DNA of 64,000 nucleotides. It comes from an uncultured Lachnospiraceae bacterium. Lineage in GTDB: Bacteria > Bacillota > Clostridia > Lachnospirales > Lachnospiraceae. The stretch covers positions 17,412 through 81,411 of the forward strand of contig CABSCP010000017.1 of the NCBI GenBank assembly GCA_902476265.1, in the 5' to 3' direction. The translations under genes were made by a program, and so were the position numbers. Positions 54,130 through 63,887 of this stretch are shown piece by piece (within the stretch, counting starts at the first letter, position 1; the number at the start of each line of letters is the position of its first letter). The notes under the pieces were generated by a model. The model was not told the DNA's origin. It saw only the letters and a program-made list of their open reading frames with translations, and made no database searches.

Positions 54130-55035
54130 ATGGAAGAAACAAATCAAGTCATCAGAAATCAAAAGGACACCGTGTTCCGCATGCTTTTTCGGGACAAAAA
54201 GGAATTGCTGGAGCTGTATAATGCGCTCAACGGTTCCGCTTATCAAAACCCGGAGGAACTGTCGGTGTATACGTTGGAAAATGCCATTTATATGAATGTA
54301 AAGAATGACATATCCTTTTTATTGGATTCAGAATTGAATTTGTATGAACATCAGGCATCTTACAATCCGAATATGCCGCTGCGAGATTTGATTTATATTG
54401 CCAGGCAGCTGGGAAAATATATTCGGGAGAGTTCCATTTATTCAACTGTTTTAACCAGAATTCCGGTCCCAAGATTTGTCGTATTTTATAACGGCACCAA
54501 AAAACAGCCGGAAAGAAAGATCCTGAAGCTATCGGATGCGTTTGAAAAGAAGGTATCAGATCCGGAACTGGAATTAAAGGTGCTGATGCTCAATATCAAT
54601 TTGGGGCAGAATCAGCAGCTGATGGAACGATGTAAAACGCTGAAAGAATACTGCCAGTATGTGGAACGTGTGAGAAAGTATGCGAAAGAAATGCCGATCG
54701 CTGCAGCAGTGGACACAGCGGTGACGGAATGCATAAAAGAAGGGATACTGGCAGAATTTTTATCGGCGCAGAGAGCGGAGGTAGTTGCGATGTCAATATT
54801 TGAATACAATGAGGAGGAAGAATTAAAAAAACTCAGAACCAGTGAATTTTCAGGTGGAAAAGCAGAAGGAAAAGCAGAGGCAGTGCTGGACTTATTGGAG
54901 GATATGGGTTCGGTTCCTGATGTGCTGCGGGATCGGATTATGCAGGAAAAGAATCCTGAACTGCTGAAAAAATGGCTGCGTCAGGCTGCGAAGGCAGCCT
55001 CTGTAGAGATGTTTATAAAAGAGGCAGCGTTATGA
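54130..55035 (+). CDS. Rpn-family (PD-(D/E)XK) nuclease / putative transposase
   Basis: 301 residues, ATG after AAAGGAG. Typical opening DTVFRMLFRDKKELLELYNALNG, then the catalytic-type stretch DISFLLDSELNLYEHQ with D-E-x-Q spacing, and RFVVFYNG. C-terminus carries a GGKAEGKAEA linker and a small helical region. It differs from the Rpn gene at 18810 and belongs to another branch. Its end overlaps the next gene as ATGA. Confidence 0.8.
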   Translation: MEETNQVIRNQKDTVFRMLFRDKKELLELYNALNGSAYQNPEELSVYTLENAIYMNVKNDISFLLDSELNLYEHQASYNPNMPLRDLIYIARQLGKYIRESSIYSTVLTRIPVPRFVVFYNGTKKQPERKILKLSDAFEKKVSDPELELKVLMLNINLGQNQQLMERCKTLKEYCQYVERVRKYAKEMPIAAAVDTAVTECIKEGILAEFLSAQRAEVVAMSIFEYNEEEELKKLRTSEFSGGKAEGKAEAVLDLLEDMGSVPDVLRDRIMQEKNPELLKKWLRQAAKAASVEMFIKEAAL

Positions 55036-55922
55036 GAAAGCGTGTGCTGGTGTTTGGCGGGACCCGTTTTGTGGGCAGACATCTGGTGGAAGAACTGCTT
55101 GCTGAAGGATACGATGTCACGATTGCAACAAGAGGCAGGACGCCGGATGATTTTGGAAGGCAGGTAAAACGGCTGATATTGGATCGGTCAAGTGCAGAGA
55201 GTTTAAGACAGAACATTCCGGATATAGAATATGATGTGGTTTTTGATAATCTGGCGTATTGTTCCAATGAGGTGAAAAATTTGCTGGATCTTATCAAATG
55301 CGGGCGTTATGTTCAAATATCGTCGGCATCTGTTTACCGGGAACTGCATGAGGATACAAAGGAAGAGGAATTTGACCCTCACCAAAAGCGGTTGCTCTAT
55401 TGTGACAGAGGAGACTACGAATATGATGAAATAAAACGCCTGGCGGAATGCGCCATTGTACAGGATTATTCCCATATTCCGGCGGTCCGGGTCCGTTTTC
55501 CTTTTGTGATAGGGGAAGATGATTATACCCGGCGGTTGTTTTTCTATGTGGACCATACTGTAAGGCAAAAATCCATGTTCGTGGATAATATGGACGCGCA
55601 GATGGCCTTTGTGCGATCCGATGAGGCCGGCAGGTTCCTTGCGTTTTTGGGGGATTGTGATTTTACAGGAGCGATTAACGGCGCCAACCCGCAGACAATT
55701 TCGATTCGGCAGATAACGGATTATGTGAAGAAAAAAACAGGATGAGCCTCGGTTTTGTCAGAAGCAGGGGAATGTGCGCCTTATAATGGAGCGGAGAGTT
55801 ATTCTCTGGACACAGAGAAAGCGGAAAAACTGGGCTTTTCTTTCACCCCTCTTTCTGAATGGATCTATGAATTGCTGGACAGCTATATTCTGAAGGTATT
55901 AATTCAGTTACAAACTGAATGA
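55032..55922 (+). pseudogene. NAD-dependent epimerase/dehydratase-like gene with an in-frame TGA
   Basis: ATG 55032 gives the Rossmann start RVLVFGGTRFVGRHL and 237 residues to TGA 55743-55745. In the same frame, with no shift, the reading continues as SVLSEAGECAPYNGAESYSLDTEKAEKLGFSFTPL and on to TGA at 55920-55922. That continuation looks like the family's C-terminal substrate-binding part (297 codons in all). So a single nonsense codon splits an otherwise intact gene. It could be a recent mutation, a sequencing error or, least likely, readthrough. Members act on nucleotide sugars or similar. The start overlaps the Rpn gene stop. Confidence 0.8.
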
Positions 55923-56005
55923 GATCTTTTCTTTCTTGTGTTAGAATATAAATCACAGGGAGAAACAGGAAATTCAGGAGTGCATTTTGAGGAAGGATGT
56001 GGAAT

Positions 56006-56419
56006 ATGACGGACAGTGAAAAGCTGGACAGGCTCCTTGAAAAGGTGCAGGTGATTGACGTACTTTGTGAAAAAGTACAGGTGTTGGACGACGACATGCA
56101 GAGCATGAAGTCAGATATGCAGAACATGAAGTCAGACATGCGGACGGTGAAGTCAGACATGCGGACGGTGAAAGCAGATCTGCAGACAGTGAAAACAGAC
56201 CTGACGGGGGTCGATCAGCGTCTGAGAAAAGTGGAACTGACGCTGGAAAATGAAACGAACCGCAATATTCGAATCATAGGGGAAAGCTGCCTTGACCTTT
56301 CAAAAAAGCTGGATGAAGCGATCCGGGTGAAAGCGGAAAGGGAATATTTCATCGTCAGGCTGAATACGCTGGAGAACAGAGTTGACTGGCTGGAAGAAAA
56401 AGAAACAGAAGCTGTTTAA
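56006..56419 (+). CDS. Small coiled-coil protein with internal heptad repeats
   Basis: 137 residues from ATG 56006, nine bases after GAGGAAGG; an ATG at 55997 touches that site. The sequence is almost entirely coiled coil, with repeated units such as MKSDMQN, MKSDMRT, VKSDMRT, VKADLQT, VKTDLTG. No signal peptide, membrane segment or known domain. Similar short coiled-coil proteins are common in Lachnospiraceae, with unknown role. Confidence 0.7.
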   Translation: MTDSEKLDRLLEKVQVIDVLCEKVQVLDDDMQSMKSDMQNMKSDMRTVKSDMRTVKADLQTVKTDLTGVDQRLRKVELTLENETNRNIRIIGESCLDLSKKLDEAIRVKAEREYFIVRLNTLENRVDWLEEKETEAV

Positions 56420-56444
56420 GAAAAAAACGATACAAAGAAATTTT

Positions 56445-56474
56445 AAAAGATGGACGCTATTGTCCATCTTTTAG
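56445..56474 (+). terminator. Terminator after the coiled-coil gene
   Basis: AAAAGATGGAC (56445-56455) pairs with GTCCATCTTTT (56462-56472). Confidence 0.7.
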
Positions 56475-56526
56475 TATTTATATTCCATTGTTGGAAGAAA
56501 ACAGGAGTGTTACATTGAAACTATGA

Positions 56527-56547
56527 AGAAACCGGGAAACGGTTTCT
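56527..56547 (+). promoter_or_regulatory. Possible LacI-type operator before the glycosidase operon
   Basis: AGAAACC and GGTTTCT flank GGGAAAC; the inner GAAACGGTTTC is an 11-base palindrome of LacI/CcpA flavour. It lies 32 bases before the start codon. No convincing promoter boxes were found beside it. Confidence 0.4.
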
Positions 56548-56578
56548 CAATCAGCAATAAAGTACAGAGGATAAGAAT

Positions 56579-58594
56579 ATGAGAAGTATTATCATTGATC
56601 AAACACGGCTTACGGACAGAGTGATTCTGTTAAAAGGGGATGAGGACAGCGCCAGGCTTTTACTGCCCGCAGAGGGAGGCGGCATTTACCTGCCTGAATG
56701 CATGGATTGCAGCGAGCGTTATCTCACTTTTTTCCTGACCAACGAAGAAGACCACAGTATGGCGTTTAACATGCTGTTTTATTGCAGGGGGGAGAAGGAG
56801 GCGGCCTTCACGGTGCGTTTTGGCATTTTGGGTCAGGTGCGCTCCCGGATATGTGTGGATTTAAACTGGACGGACGCCCATGCGCTGTTTCCGGAGAGCA
56901 CGGCAGGGCAGCAGAAGGTGGTCTGCCACGGCCGCAGAATTGAAAAAGAAGAGATCGAGAGGGTCGAACTGGTTTCGCTGCCCTGCTTCCATGAAGTGAC
57001 GATCCGGCTGGAACAGGCAGAGCTGACCGATGAATATCCGGCGGATTTCCCGATTGCAGAAGAGAAACTGGTGGACGAGCTGGGACAGAATAAAAAGAAG
57101 GAATGGAGCAGCAAGATCCATGGAGAAGAAGAACTGAAAAACATGCTGCAAAAGCAATATGCCCAGTCCGGTGAGGGTTATCCTTTTGCAGACTGGTCTG
57201 CTTACGGAGGCTGGAAAAAGAAAAAGCTTACGGAAGGCACCGGCTATTTTTCCAGCGTCAAAAAGGACGGCAGATGGTGGCTGGCCGATCCGGAGGGGTA
57301 TGCGTTTTTCTCCATGGGGCCGGACTGTGTGGGCGTCAACGGGGACTGCCGGGTGGATGGCCTGGAGCGGTGGATGGACTGGCTGCCGGACAGGGAAGAA
57401 AAAGAGTGGGCGGATTGCTGGCGGGTGAATCGAAACTGGCCGCCGTCAGATCAGGCACGGCGGGAATGCACGCTGTTTTCCTTCGGACAGGCCAATCTGC
57501 GCCGGGCTTTCGGGAATGACTGGTATGAAAAGTGGAAAAAAATGATGGCCGGTCAGCTCAAAAGGCACGGGCTCAATACGCTGGGGAACTGGAGCGATCC
57601 GGAGCTGTTTGAAGATGCGAAAATTCCTTATGTGACTTCCCTGCCGGAGTTTCCGGGAACTGCAGTGTACATTTTCCGGGATTTTCCGGATGTGTTTTCC
57701 GAAGAATATGAACAAAATGCCAGACGGTGTGCGAAGGCGCTGGCTGCAAAAAAAGAGGATCCTTTCATGATCGGTTATTTTTTGCGCAACGAACCTTCCT
57801 GGGCCTTTGTAGACAATCTGGTGCTGGCCGATGAGGTGCTTTTTTCCGATAAAAAAACGGCCTGCAGGGTGAAGCTGATCGAAGAACTGCAGGAAAAATA
57901 CAAGACCATAGCCAAACTCAACGACGCCTGGCACACAGCCTTTGGAAGTTTTGATGAGCTGTATGAGCCTCAGAAGAATCTGTCAAAGCGTTCTCCCAAA
58001 TCGCGGGAGGATCTGCGCGGTTTTTCCAAAAAAATGCTGGAGGCGTATGTGGCGATTCCGGCAAAAGCCTGCCGTATGGCCGATCCCAACCACATGATTT
58101 TGGGAATGCGCTGGGCCTGGATTTCCGATCCGGATCTGGTCACGGGATGGGAGAATTTTGACGTTTTTTCCATCAACTGTTATGCGGTGGATCCCACAGA
58201 GGCAATTCAGAATGTGGTGAATTTGGGAGTGGATCTGCCGGTGATGATCGGGGAATTCCATTTTGGCGCGCTGGATGCAGGCCCCACGGCCACCGGCCTG
58301 GAAGGGGTAAAGACCCAGAAGGACAGAGGAATTGCCTACCGGTATTACTGCGAACGTGCGGCAGCCCATCCCCATGGCGTAGGGTGCCATTATTTCCAGT
58401 GCTATGACCAGTTTGTACTGGGAAGGTTTGACGGGGAAAATTATAATATCGGCCTTTTTGATATCTGTTCCCGGCCCTATCCGGAAATGATGGAAAGTGT
58501 GAAGGAATGCAGCAAAAACATTTATGAAGTGGCGGAGGGGAGAAAAAGGCCTTCCGAAGAGAAGGCGGAAACCATCCCCATGATCGCTTATTAA
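56579..58594 (+). CDS. Clan GH-A glycoside hydrolase (beta-agarase/GH50-like), cytoplasmic
   Basis: 671 residues. An N-terminal beta-rich region (to about 190) is followed by a TIM-barrel with DGRWWLADPEGYAFFSMG, the likely acid/base in GYFLRNEPSW and the likely nucleophile in VMIGEFHFG. The pattern is that of clan GH-A enzymes often labelled agarase-like; I cannot fix the family. No signal peptide. It precedes a GH42 gene by 18 bases, so the two probably act on the same imported galactoside. Confidence 0.75.
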   Translation: MRSIIIDQTRLTDRVILLKGDEDSARLLLPAEGGGIYLPECMDCSERYLTFFLTNEEDHSMAFNMLFYCRGEKEAAFTVRFGILGQVRSRICVDLNWTDAHALFPESTAGQQKVVCHGRRIEKEEIERVELVSLPCFHEVTIRLEQAELTDEYPADFPIAEEKLVDELGQNKKKEWSSKIHGEEELKNMLQKQYAQSGEGYPFADWSAYGGWKKKKLTEGTGYFSSVKKDGRWWLADPEGYAFFSMGPDCVGVNGDCRVDGLERWMDWLPDREEKEWADCWRVNRNWPPSDQARRECTLFSFGQANLRRAFGNDWYEKWKKMMAGQLKRHGLNTLGNWSDPELFEDAKIPYVTSLPEFPGTAVYIFRDFPDVFSEEYEQNARRCAKALAAKKEDPFMIGYFLRNEPSWAFVDNLVLADEVLFSDKKTACRVKLIEELQEKYKTIAKLNDAWHTAFGSFDELYEPQKNLSKRSPKSREDLRGFSKKMLEAYVAIPAKACRMADPNHMILGMRWAWISDPDLVTGWENFDVFSINCYAVDPTEAIQNVVNLGVDLPVMIGEFHFGALDAGPTATGLEGVKTQKDRGIAYRYYCERAAAHPHGVGCHYFQCYDQFVLGRFDGENYNIGLFDICSRPYPEMMESVKECSKNIYEVAEGRKRPSEEKAETIPMIAY

Positions 58595-58612
58595 AAGAGA
58601 AGGAGACCGAAA

Positions 58613-60622
58613 ATGGATCATTTGTTATACGGCGTCGCTTATTATGACGAATATATGCCTTATGAAAGGCTGCATCAGGACGTGGCCATGATGAAAAAAG
58701 CGGCCATCAATCTGGTGCGCATTGCGGAATCCACCTGGAGCACGCTGGAGCCCCGGGATAACGTATTTGATTTTACCCATATCGACAGGGTGCTGGACGC
58801 CATGGAAGAGGCGGGCATCTCCGTGATTGTGGGGACGCCCACCTACGCCATACCGGCCTGGATGGAGAAAAAACATCCTCAGATTCTGGCGGAAACAAAA
58901 ACAGGGCGCGGGCTGTACGGGGCCAGACAGATCATGGATATCACCGACCCGGACTACCGTTTTTACTGTGAACGGGTGATTCGTAAGCTCATGGAACATG
59001 TGGCCGGGAGAACCTGTGTGATCGGTTATCAGATCGATAATGAAACCAAACATTTCGGCACCGCCTGTAAGCGGGTGCAGGAAGCCTTTGTGGCATATCT
59101 GAAAGAAAAGTTTGACGGGGATATCGAAAGGATGAACGCTGCCTTCGGTTTAAACTACTGGAGCAATGCCATACATGACTGGGAGGATTTTCCGGACGTG
59201 CGGGGAACCATAAACGGCAGCCTGGGCGGAGAATTTGAAAAATTCCAGCGGGGCCTGGTGACGGAATTTCTGGCATGGCAGGCGGCCATCGTGCGGGAAT
59301 ATAAGAGGGAAGACCAGTTTATCACCCATAATTTTGACTTTGGCTGGAGAGGCTGTTCCCATGGAGTACAGCCGGATACAGATCATTTCGCTGTTTCAAA
59401 ATGCCTGGACATCGCAGGCTGTGACATTTATCATCCCTCTCAGGATCAGCTCACCGGAGTGCAGATTTCCTTTGGCGGCGATCTGACCCGTTCCTTAAAA
59501 AAGGATAATTATTTTGTCCTGGAGACGGAGGCTCAGGGATTTCCGGAGTGGGAGCCCTACAGCGGACAGCTCAGGCTGCAGGCTTTTTCCCATCTGGCAT
59601 CGGGGGCGGACTGTGTGGAATACTGGCACTGGCATTCCCTCCATAACGGCTGTGAAACCTATTGGAGAGGGCTTTTGAGCCATGATTTCGGAGAGAATGA
59701 AACCTATCGGGAGGCGGTGACCATTGGCGCTGATTTCGCCCGCCTGTCAGAACATCTGCTGCATTTGAAAAAAGAAAATAAAATCGCGGTGATGGTGAGC
59801 AATGAAGCCCTCACCGGACTGAAATGGTTTCCTGTTGCGCCGGGGCTGGAATATAACGATGTGGTGAGGTGGCTCTACGATGCGCTGTATGAGCTGAATC
59901 TGGAATGCGATTTCATCAGCGCCGAGGAAGAGAACTTACAAAAGTATCGGATGGTGATCGTGCCGGCCCTGTACTGTGCGTCGGAAAAAACGCTGCAAAA
60001 TCTCAGGCGTTTTACAGAAGAAGGGGGCTGCCTGATCGCCACCTTTAAGACGGCCTTTTGCGATGAAAACATGAAAGTCTATTCCGACAGTCAGCCCCAT
60101 CTGCTCACAGACTGCTTCGGTGTTTCCTACCAGCATTTTACCTATCCTGTGGAGACTTTCCTGGAGGGACAGGAATGCCCGTCAGAATCCCGGATCAGGG
60201 CGGAAGGCTTTATGGAATGCCTTACGCCTATGGACAACGCCAAAACTTTGCTGCAGTATGTCCATGGGAACTGGGGACGTTACAGCGCCGTAACGGAGCA
60301 TGCGTTTGGCAAAGGAAAAGCCTGTTATCTGGGATGCATGTTCGAAAAAGAACTGCTCAAAAAGATCCTGCTCACCACAGCGAAGGAACAGGGCATCCTG
60401 CCAAATCCCGGCTCCGAAGGCTTTCCTGTCATCGTAAAGAAAGGAAGGAATCAGGCCGGAAGGCTGGTGTATTATTTCCTGAATTATTCCGGAAAAGAAC
60501 AGACGGCATCCTGTCCGGAAGGCGGTTTCCTGGAACTGCTGACGCAGAAAAATCTGCGGGGAGGGGAGAACATCGCGCTTCCGAAATGGGGGCTGGCGAT
60601 ATTGGAAGAACAAAAAGACTGA
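58613..60622 (+). CDS. GH42 beta-galactosidase
   Basis: 669 residues, ATG after AAGGAG. GH42 start GVAYYDEYMPYERLHQDVAMMKKAAINLVRI; acid/base Glu144 in QIDNETK; likely nucleophile Glu304 in VLETEAQG; then the trimerisation domain and a C-terminal beta domain. Cleaves terminal beta-galactose from oligosaccharides in the cytoplasm. No transporter is encoded beside it. Confidence 0.92.
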   Translation: MDHLLYGVAYYDEYMPYERLHQDVAMMKKAAINLVRIAESTWSTLEPRDNVFDFTHIDRVLDAMEEAGISVIVGTPTYAIPAWMEKKHPQILAETKTGRGLYGARQIMDITDPDYRFYCERVIRKLMEHVAGRTCVIGYQIDNETKHFGTACKRVQEAFVAYLKEKFDGDIERMNAAFGLNYWSNAIHDWEDFPDVRGTINGSLGGEFEKFQRGLVTEFLAWQAAIVREYKREDQFITHNFDFGWRGCSHGVQPDTDHFAVSKCLDIAGCDIYHPSQDQLTGVQISFGGDLTRSLKKDNYFVLETEAQGFPEWEPYSGQLRLQAFSHLASGADCVEYWHWHSLHNGCETYWRGLLSHDFGENETYREAVTIGADFARLSEHLLHLKKENKIAVMVSNEALTGLKWFPVAPGLEYNDVVRWLYDALYELNLECDFISAEEENLQKYRMVIVPALYCASEKTLQNLRRFTEEGGCLIATFKTAFCDENMKVYSDSQPHLLTDCFGVSYQHFTYPVETFLEGQECPSESRIRAEGFMECLTPMDNAKTLLQYVHGNWGRYSAVTEHAFGKGKACYLGCMFEKELLKKILLTTAKEQGILPNPGSEGFPVIVKKGRNQAGRLVYYFLNYSGKEQTASCPEGGFLELLTQKNLRGGENIALPKWGLAILEEQKD

Positions 60623-60667
60623 GAGGACGGAAAGGGCAAAGCCGGTCTTTATCGTATAGCGGAAAAT

Positions 60668-60715
60668 AAAAAACAACCGTTTCAGGATTTTCATATCCCG
60701 AAACGGTTGTTTTTT
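60668..60715. terminator. Bidirectional terminator between GH42 and trkH
   Basis: Perfect 16-base stem AAAAAACAACCGTTTC / GAAACGGTTGTTTTTT, with T-runs on both strands. Confidence 0.85.
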
Positions 60716-60845
60716 ATACGATAGAAAACTTCGTTTCCTATCGTATAAAAAAACACGCTTCGCTGTAGATGCGCACTCGCGCGAAAGGTAGATATTGCCT
60801 GTCGGCAATCGCGCTCGGCGCGAGTGTGCGCTAAAACGCGCACAC
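60716..60845. repeat. Cluster of palindromic repeats
   Basis: ATACGATAG (60716-60724) and CTATCGTAT (60738-60746) form one hairpin with further pairing inside; the related ATCGTATA also occurs near 60649. Next, GCGCACTCGCGC (60771-60782) pairs with GCGCGAGTGTGCGC (60818-60831), enclosing TTGCC/GGCAA, and GCGCACAC recurs at 60838-60845. The stretch has no gene and resembles a REP-type palindromic cluster. Confidence 0.6.
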
Positions 60846-60867
60846 TTTTTCAGTGCAGCACAGCCCT

Positions 60868-62307
60868 TTAGAATTTTTTCCATGTGCTTCTCATAAACAG
60901 CAGAAGCAGGGGGAAGATTTCCAGTCTGCCGGCCAGCATATCGAAGATCAGAACCAGCTTCGCGCCGTTTGAAAAAATGGAGAAGTTGCCGGTGGGGCCT
61001 ACCAGCTCCAGGCCGGGGCCGATATTGTTCAGGGTCGCCGCTACGGCCGTGAAGTTTGTGGTCATATCCAGATTGTCGAAAGCGATCAGCAAAATGGAGA
61101 ATGAAAAAATCAGGATATAGACGATGAGAAATACGTTGGTAGAACGGACCACTTCATGTTCCACGGCCTTGCCGTCCACTTTGATTTTTTTGATGCTTCT
61201 GGGATGAAGCAGCTGCTGTAACTCCTTTTTCACCGTTTTTAACATGATCAGGAAACGGGAAACTTTAATACCGCCGCCGGTGCTGCCCGCGCAGGCACCC
61301 ACGAACATCAGCATGACCAGAATCGTGCGGGAGGTCTGGGGCCAGGTATTAAAATCCGTGGTGGCAAAACCGGTGGTAGTGATGATGGAAGCCACCTGGA
61401 AAGCTGCCTGCTGGAAGGCATGGCCAAAGCTTTTAAACAGATCCAGGGTATTGACAGAAATCACCAGGATGGCGGCCAGGATGATGAGCAGGTAGCTGCG
61501 CACTTCTTCATTGGAAAAGGCATGTTTAAATTTGCGCATCAGCAGCAGGAAATACACGTTAAAGTTGACGCCGAAAAGGATCATAAATATAGTAATGACC
61601 ACCTGAAGATAAGTGGAATATGAGGCGATACTGTCATTTTTTATCCCAAAACCACCGGTACCGGCCGTGCCGAAGGAGGTGGTCAGGGAATCAAACAACG
61701 GCATTCCGCCCGCCAGCAAAAGCACAATTTCCAGTAAAGTCAGGAAAATATAGATCATATAAAGGATCTTGGCGGTGGATTTTACTTTGGGAACCAGACG
61801 GCTTACGGATGGTCCGGGACTCTCCGCTTTCATCAGGTTCATATGGCTGCCTCCGGTTAAAGGCAGCAGGATCAGCAAAAAGACCAGCACCCCCATGCCG
61901 CCGATCCAGTGGGTGAAGCTGCGCCAGAACAGCATACAATGGGACAATGCCTCTACGTTTGAGAGAATGCTGGCGCCGGTTGTGGTAAAGCCGGATACGG
62001 TTTCAAAAAGCGCGTCCACCGGATTCGTGATATAGCCGGAAAGCAGGAAGGGCAGGGCACCCATACAGCTTAAAACGATCCAGCTTAGGGAAGTGGTAAT
62101 AAAACCTTCCCGCAGGTAAAATACCCGGTTCGCCGGTTTTTTCACCACGAGGGGAATCCCGATGGCAAGACAAAGGAAAATGGTGGCCACAAAAGCCCAG
62201 CCGGATTTTTCCCGGTAAATGAGGGCTGTGATGCAGGGAAGCGTCATAAAGGCGGCTTCCATATTTAAGATCCAGCCGATGATATAAAAAACGATGGAAT
62301 AATTCAT
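60868..62307 (-). CDS. trkH: Potassium uptake membrane subunit TrkH/KtrB
   Basis: 479 residues. Repeated M1-P-M2 units with selectivity-filter glycines (FTTTGAS, GTAGTGGFG, TTTGFATTDF, NNIGPGLE). Moves K+ across the membrane, gated by the TrkA ring encoded just upstream (11 bases). Ribosome site weak, so coupled translation is likely. Confidence 0.95.
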   Translation of the reverse strand: MNYSIVFYIIGWILNMEAAFMTLPCITALIYREKSGWAFVATIFLCLAIGIPLVVKKPANRVFYLREGFITTSLSWIVLSCMGALPFLLSGYITNPVDALFETVSGFTTTGASILSNVEALSHCMLFWRSFTHWIGGMGVLVFLLILLPLTGGSHMNLMKAESPGPSVSRLVPKVKSTAKILYMIYIFLTLLEIVLLLAGGMPLFDSLTTSFGTAGTGGFGIKNDSIASYSTYLQVVITIFMILFGVNFNVYFLLLMRKFKHAFSNEEVRSYLLIILAAILVISVNTLDLFKSFGHAFQQAAFQVASIITTTGFATTDFNTWPQTSRTILVMLMFVGACAGSTGGGIKVSRFLIMLKTVKKELQQLLHPRSIKKIKVDGKAVEHEVVRSTNVFLIVYILIFSFSILLIAFDNLDMTTNFTAVAATLNNIGPGLELVGPTGNFSIFSNGAKLVLIFDMLAGRLEIFPLLLLFMRSTWKKF

Positions 62308-62318
62308 ATCGCAGCGCC

Positions 62319-63677
62319 CTACTTTCTTAGGATATCGCGGATATCGCGAAGGCCTTTTAAGGTGGTGACGATGATTACGGTGTCCCCAACCTGGATGCTG
62401 TCGTGACCCCGGGGAATGGAAATTTTCCCGTGCCGGTTAATGCAGCCGATCAGCAGATCCTTTTTCAGCTTCAGATCCGTCAGCGGGATATTGGTGACTT
62501 CCGATTCTTCATGGATGGCAAATTCCAAAGCTTCCGCCCGGTTATCCAGAATCTGATAAAGGGTTTCCACGTTGCTGCCGATGGAATTTGACATGGCGCG
62601 GACATATTGCAGGATATAATCGGCGGTCAGGTATTTGGGATAAATGACGCTTCCGATATCCAGGTTATTGATGATGTCGGTAAAGGCGATCTTATTCACC
62701 TTGGTGATCAGCTTCGCATTGGAGTTGGTCTGGGCGAACAGAGAAAGCAGGATGTTTTCTTCGTCCAGGCCGGTGAGGGTGACAAAGGATTCCGCTTCCG
62801 GCAGCCCTTCCTCCAAAAGCAGCTGTTTATCGGTGCCGTCCCCGCAGATGATGGTGGCATCGGGCAGCAGGAGGCTGAGCTCTTCGCATCGTTCTTTATT
62901 GTTTTCCACAATGCGCACGTCAATTTTCATTTCCTGCAAAAGCATTGTAGTGTAATAAGCGATTTTTCCGCCGCCCACGATCATGGTATTTTTGACCTGA
63001 TGGGTTTTAAATCCGATGTTGTGGAAAAAGGCTGCGGCATTTTTAGGGGAGGCAATGATGGAAAGGATATCATTGTCCCGCAGGATATAATCCCCGTTGG
63101 GAATTGTAATTTTGTTATCCCGCTCCACGGCGCAGATCAAGATGTTCCCGTTCGTTTTGGAGGCGATCTGGCTCACCGGAAGTTCATGAAGGCCGAATTC
63201 GGGTTTGATGCGGAATTTTAATAACTCCACGCGTCCCTTGGCGAAGGTATCGATTTTAATGGCAGAAGGAAACCGCAGCAGACGGGATATTTCCGCAGCG
63301 GCGGTCAGTTCCGGGTTGATGATCATGGAAATGCCGAGCTTTTCCTTGATGAAATCAATTTCTTTATTATAGATGGGATTGCGCACCCGGGCGATGGTGT
63401 GGCACTGACCGGCCTTTTTGGCGATCAGGCAGCACAGCAGATTGAGTTCGTCGGAGCCGGTGACCGCGATGAGGATGTCGGCCTCTTTTACCCCGGCATC
63501 CATCTGGGTGTTGATACTGGCACCGTTACCGAGAACGCGCAGGGCATCCAGATCTTCTGGGATCGACTGCAGCTTTGGGGAGGATTCATCCACCAGCACA
63601 ATGTCATGGTTTTCTGCGGACAGCAGTTCTGCAAGGGTAATGCCGACTTTGCCGCAGCCGATAATAATTATCTTCAT
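62319..63677 (-). CDS. trkA: Trk/Ktr potassium uptake regulatory protein TrkA
   Basis: 452 residues, ATG after GGAGAG. Two tandem RCK units: NAD-binding motif IIIIGCGKVGITLAELL at the start and MIVGGGKIAYYTTMLL in the second half, each followed by a TrkA-C domain. Binds nucleotides and opens the TrkH channel. Confidence 0.95.
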   Translation of the reverse strand: MKIIIIGCGKVGITLAELLSAENHDIVLVDESSPKLQSIPEDLDALRVLGNGASINTQMDAGVKEADILIAVTGSDELNLLCCLIAKKAGQCHTIARVRNPIYNKEIDFIKEKLGISMIINPELTAAAEISRLLRFPSAIKIDTFAKGRVELLKFRIKPEFGLHELPVSQIASKTNGNILICAVERDNKITIPNGDYILRDNDILSIIASPKNAAAFFHNIGFKTHQVKNTMIVGGGKIAYYTTMLLQEMKIDVRIVENNKERCEELSLLLPDATIICGDGTDKQLLLEEGLPEAESFVTLTGLDEENILLSLFAQTNSNAKLITKVNKIAFTDIINNLDIGSVIYPKYLTADYILQYVRAMSNSIGSNVETLYQILDNRAEALEFAIHEESEVTNIPLTDLKLKKDLLIGCINRHGKISIPRGHDSIQVGDTVIIVTTLKGLRDIRDILRK

Positions 63678-63749
63678 AAGTTTTCTCTCCGGTATTAAAA
63701 TTGCATAAAAATTTTAATAAAAGATATTAAAATTTCATGATACGCCATC

Positions 63750-63777
63750 ATTATATCACGATAGGGATTTATTGCAA
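63750..63777 (-). promoter_or_regulatory. Promoter of trkA-trkH
   Basis: Minus strand: TTGCAA (63777-63772), 16-base spacer, TATAAT (63755-63750) with TG one base upstream. Confidence 0.7.
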
Positions 63778-63852
63778 TTGTTTTGAAACGGTATTTTTTT
63801 GTCCTCTTTTTGCCAGACTCTCATACTTTGAAAAAGAGAATAAAAAAATCCC

Positions 63853-63881
63853 TTGACAATTTTTTATGTATTCTATATAGT
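63853..63881 (+). promoter_or_regulatory. Strong promoter reading rightward
   Basis: TTGACA at 63853-63858, 17-base spacer, TATAGT at 63876-63881. No coding frame follows before the terminator at 63955. Confidence 0.75.
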
Positions 63882-63887
63882 TGTTTT

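Noticed and set aside
56090..56205. CRISPR-like repeats
   Set aside because: The repeats are tandem without spacers and lie in frame within a coiled-coil gene.
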